From contig SKJD01000391.1 of assembly GCA_007116095.1 (NCBI GenBank), forward strand, positions 1-15,141: a stretch of 15,141 bases of DNA, given 5' to 3'. The position numbers and the translations under genes are program-made. The notes under the pieces were generated by a model. It worked only from the letters and a program-made list of their open reading frames with translations, was not told the origin of the DNA and made no database searches. Numbering within the stretch: position 1 is the first letter of the stretch; each line of letters begins with the position of its first letter. Positions 15,131 to 15,141 of this stretch are shown one piece after another. Source of the DNA: Candidatus Hydrogenedentota bacterium (GTDB lineage Bacteria > Hydrogenedentota > Hydrogenedentia > Hydrogenedentales > SCBR16-9).

Positions 15131-15141
15131 CATTGCGTGAA

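Overview
The window carries ten confidently recognised genes. They belong to a Gram-negative-type bacterium of moderately high GC. The family content (Na+-translocating decarboxylase operon, a Tat-exported xylose-isomerase-like TIM barrel, a zinc-type S4, and a PurA of the divergent branch I associate with clostridia) does not fit a typical enterobacterium or pseudomonad. A PVC-superphylum, Hydrogenedentes-like or other poorly sampled lineage is my inference, held at low to moderate confidence.

Layout. Positions 1-440 have no gene and hold an island of palindromic repeats. From 441 to 6303, all on the minus strand, come (in transcription order) a strong promoter, a structured leader of about 245 nt, rpsD (ribosomal protein S4), purA (AMP synthesis) and mfd (transcription-repair coupling). 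From 6434 to 10997, also minus, lies a sodium-pump decarboxylase operon in the order oadG, oadA, Tat-signal TIM-barrel protein, oadB. Divergent from it, on the plus strand, are birA (biotin ligase), msrB (methionine sulfoxide reductase, likely a lipoprotein), a CinA-family protein and a small RlpA-like double-psi beta-barrel protein that ends at a clear intrinsic terminator. The right edge holds a 50-bp repeat identical to the one just past mfd, in inverted orientation.

How the genes work together. OadA carries the biotinyl lysine and the divergent BirA is the enzyme that would load it. OadG and OadB complete the membrane pump. The TIM-barrel gene between oadA and oadB is not a known part of such pumps and is the oddest feature of the operon. 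Two plus-strand proteins keep their fold signatures but lack family catalytic residues: the CinA C-terminal amidase-like domain (Ser replaced by Thr279) and the RlpA-like protein (His replaced by Met50).

The non-coding sequence is also informative. Repeat copies at both ends show paired substitutions that preserve a stem-loop. A perfect 16-bp palindrome sits directly upstream of the oadA ribosome binding site. A perfect DnaA box sits just downstream of an extended -10 element ahead of the RlpA-like gene.
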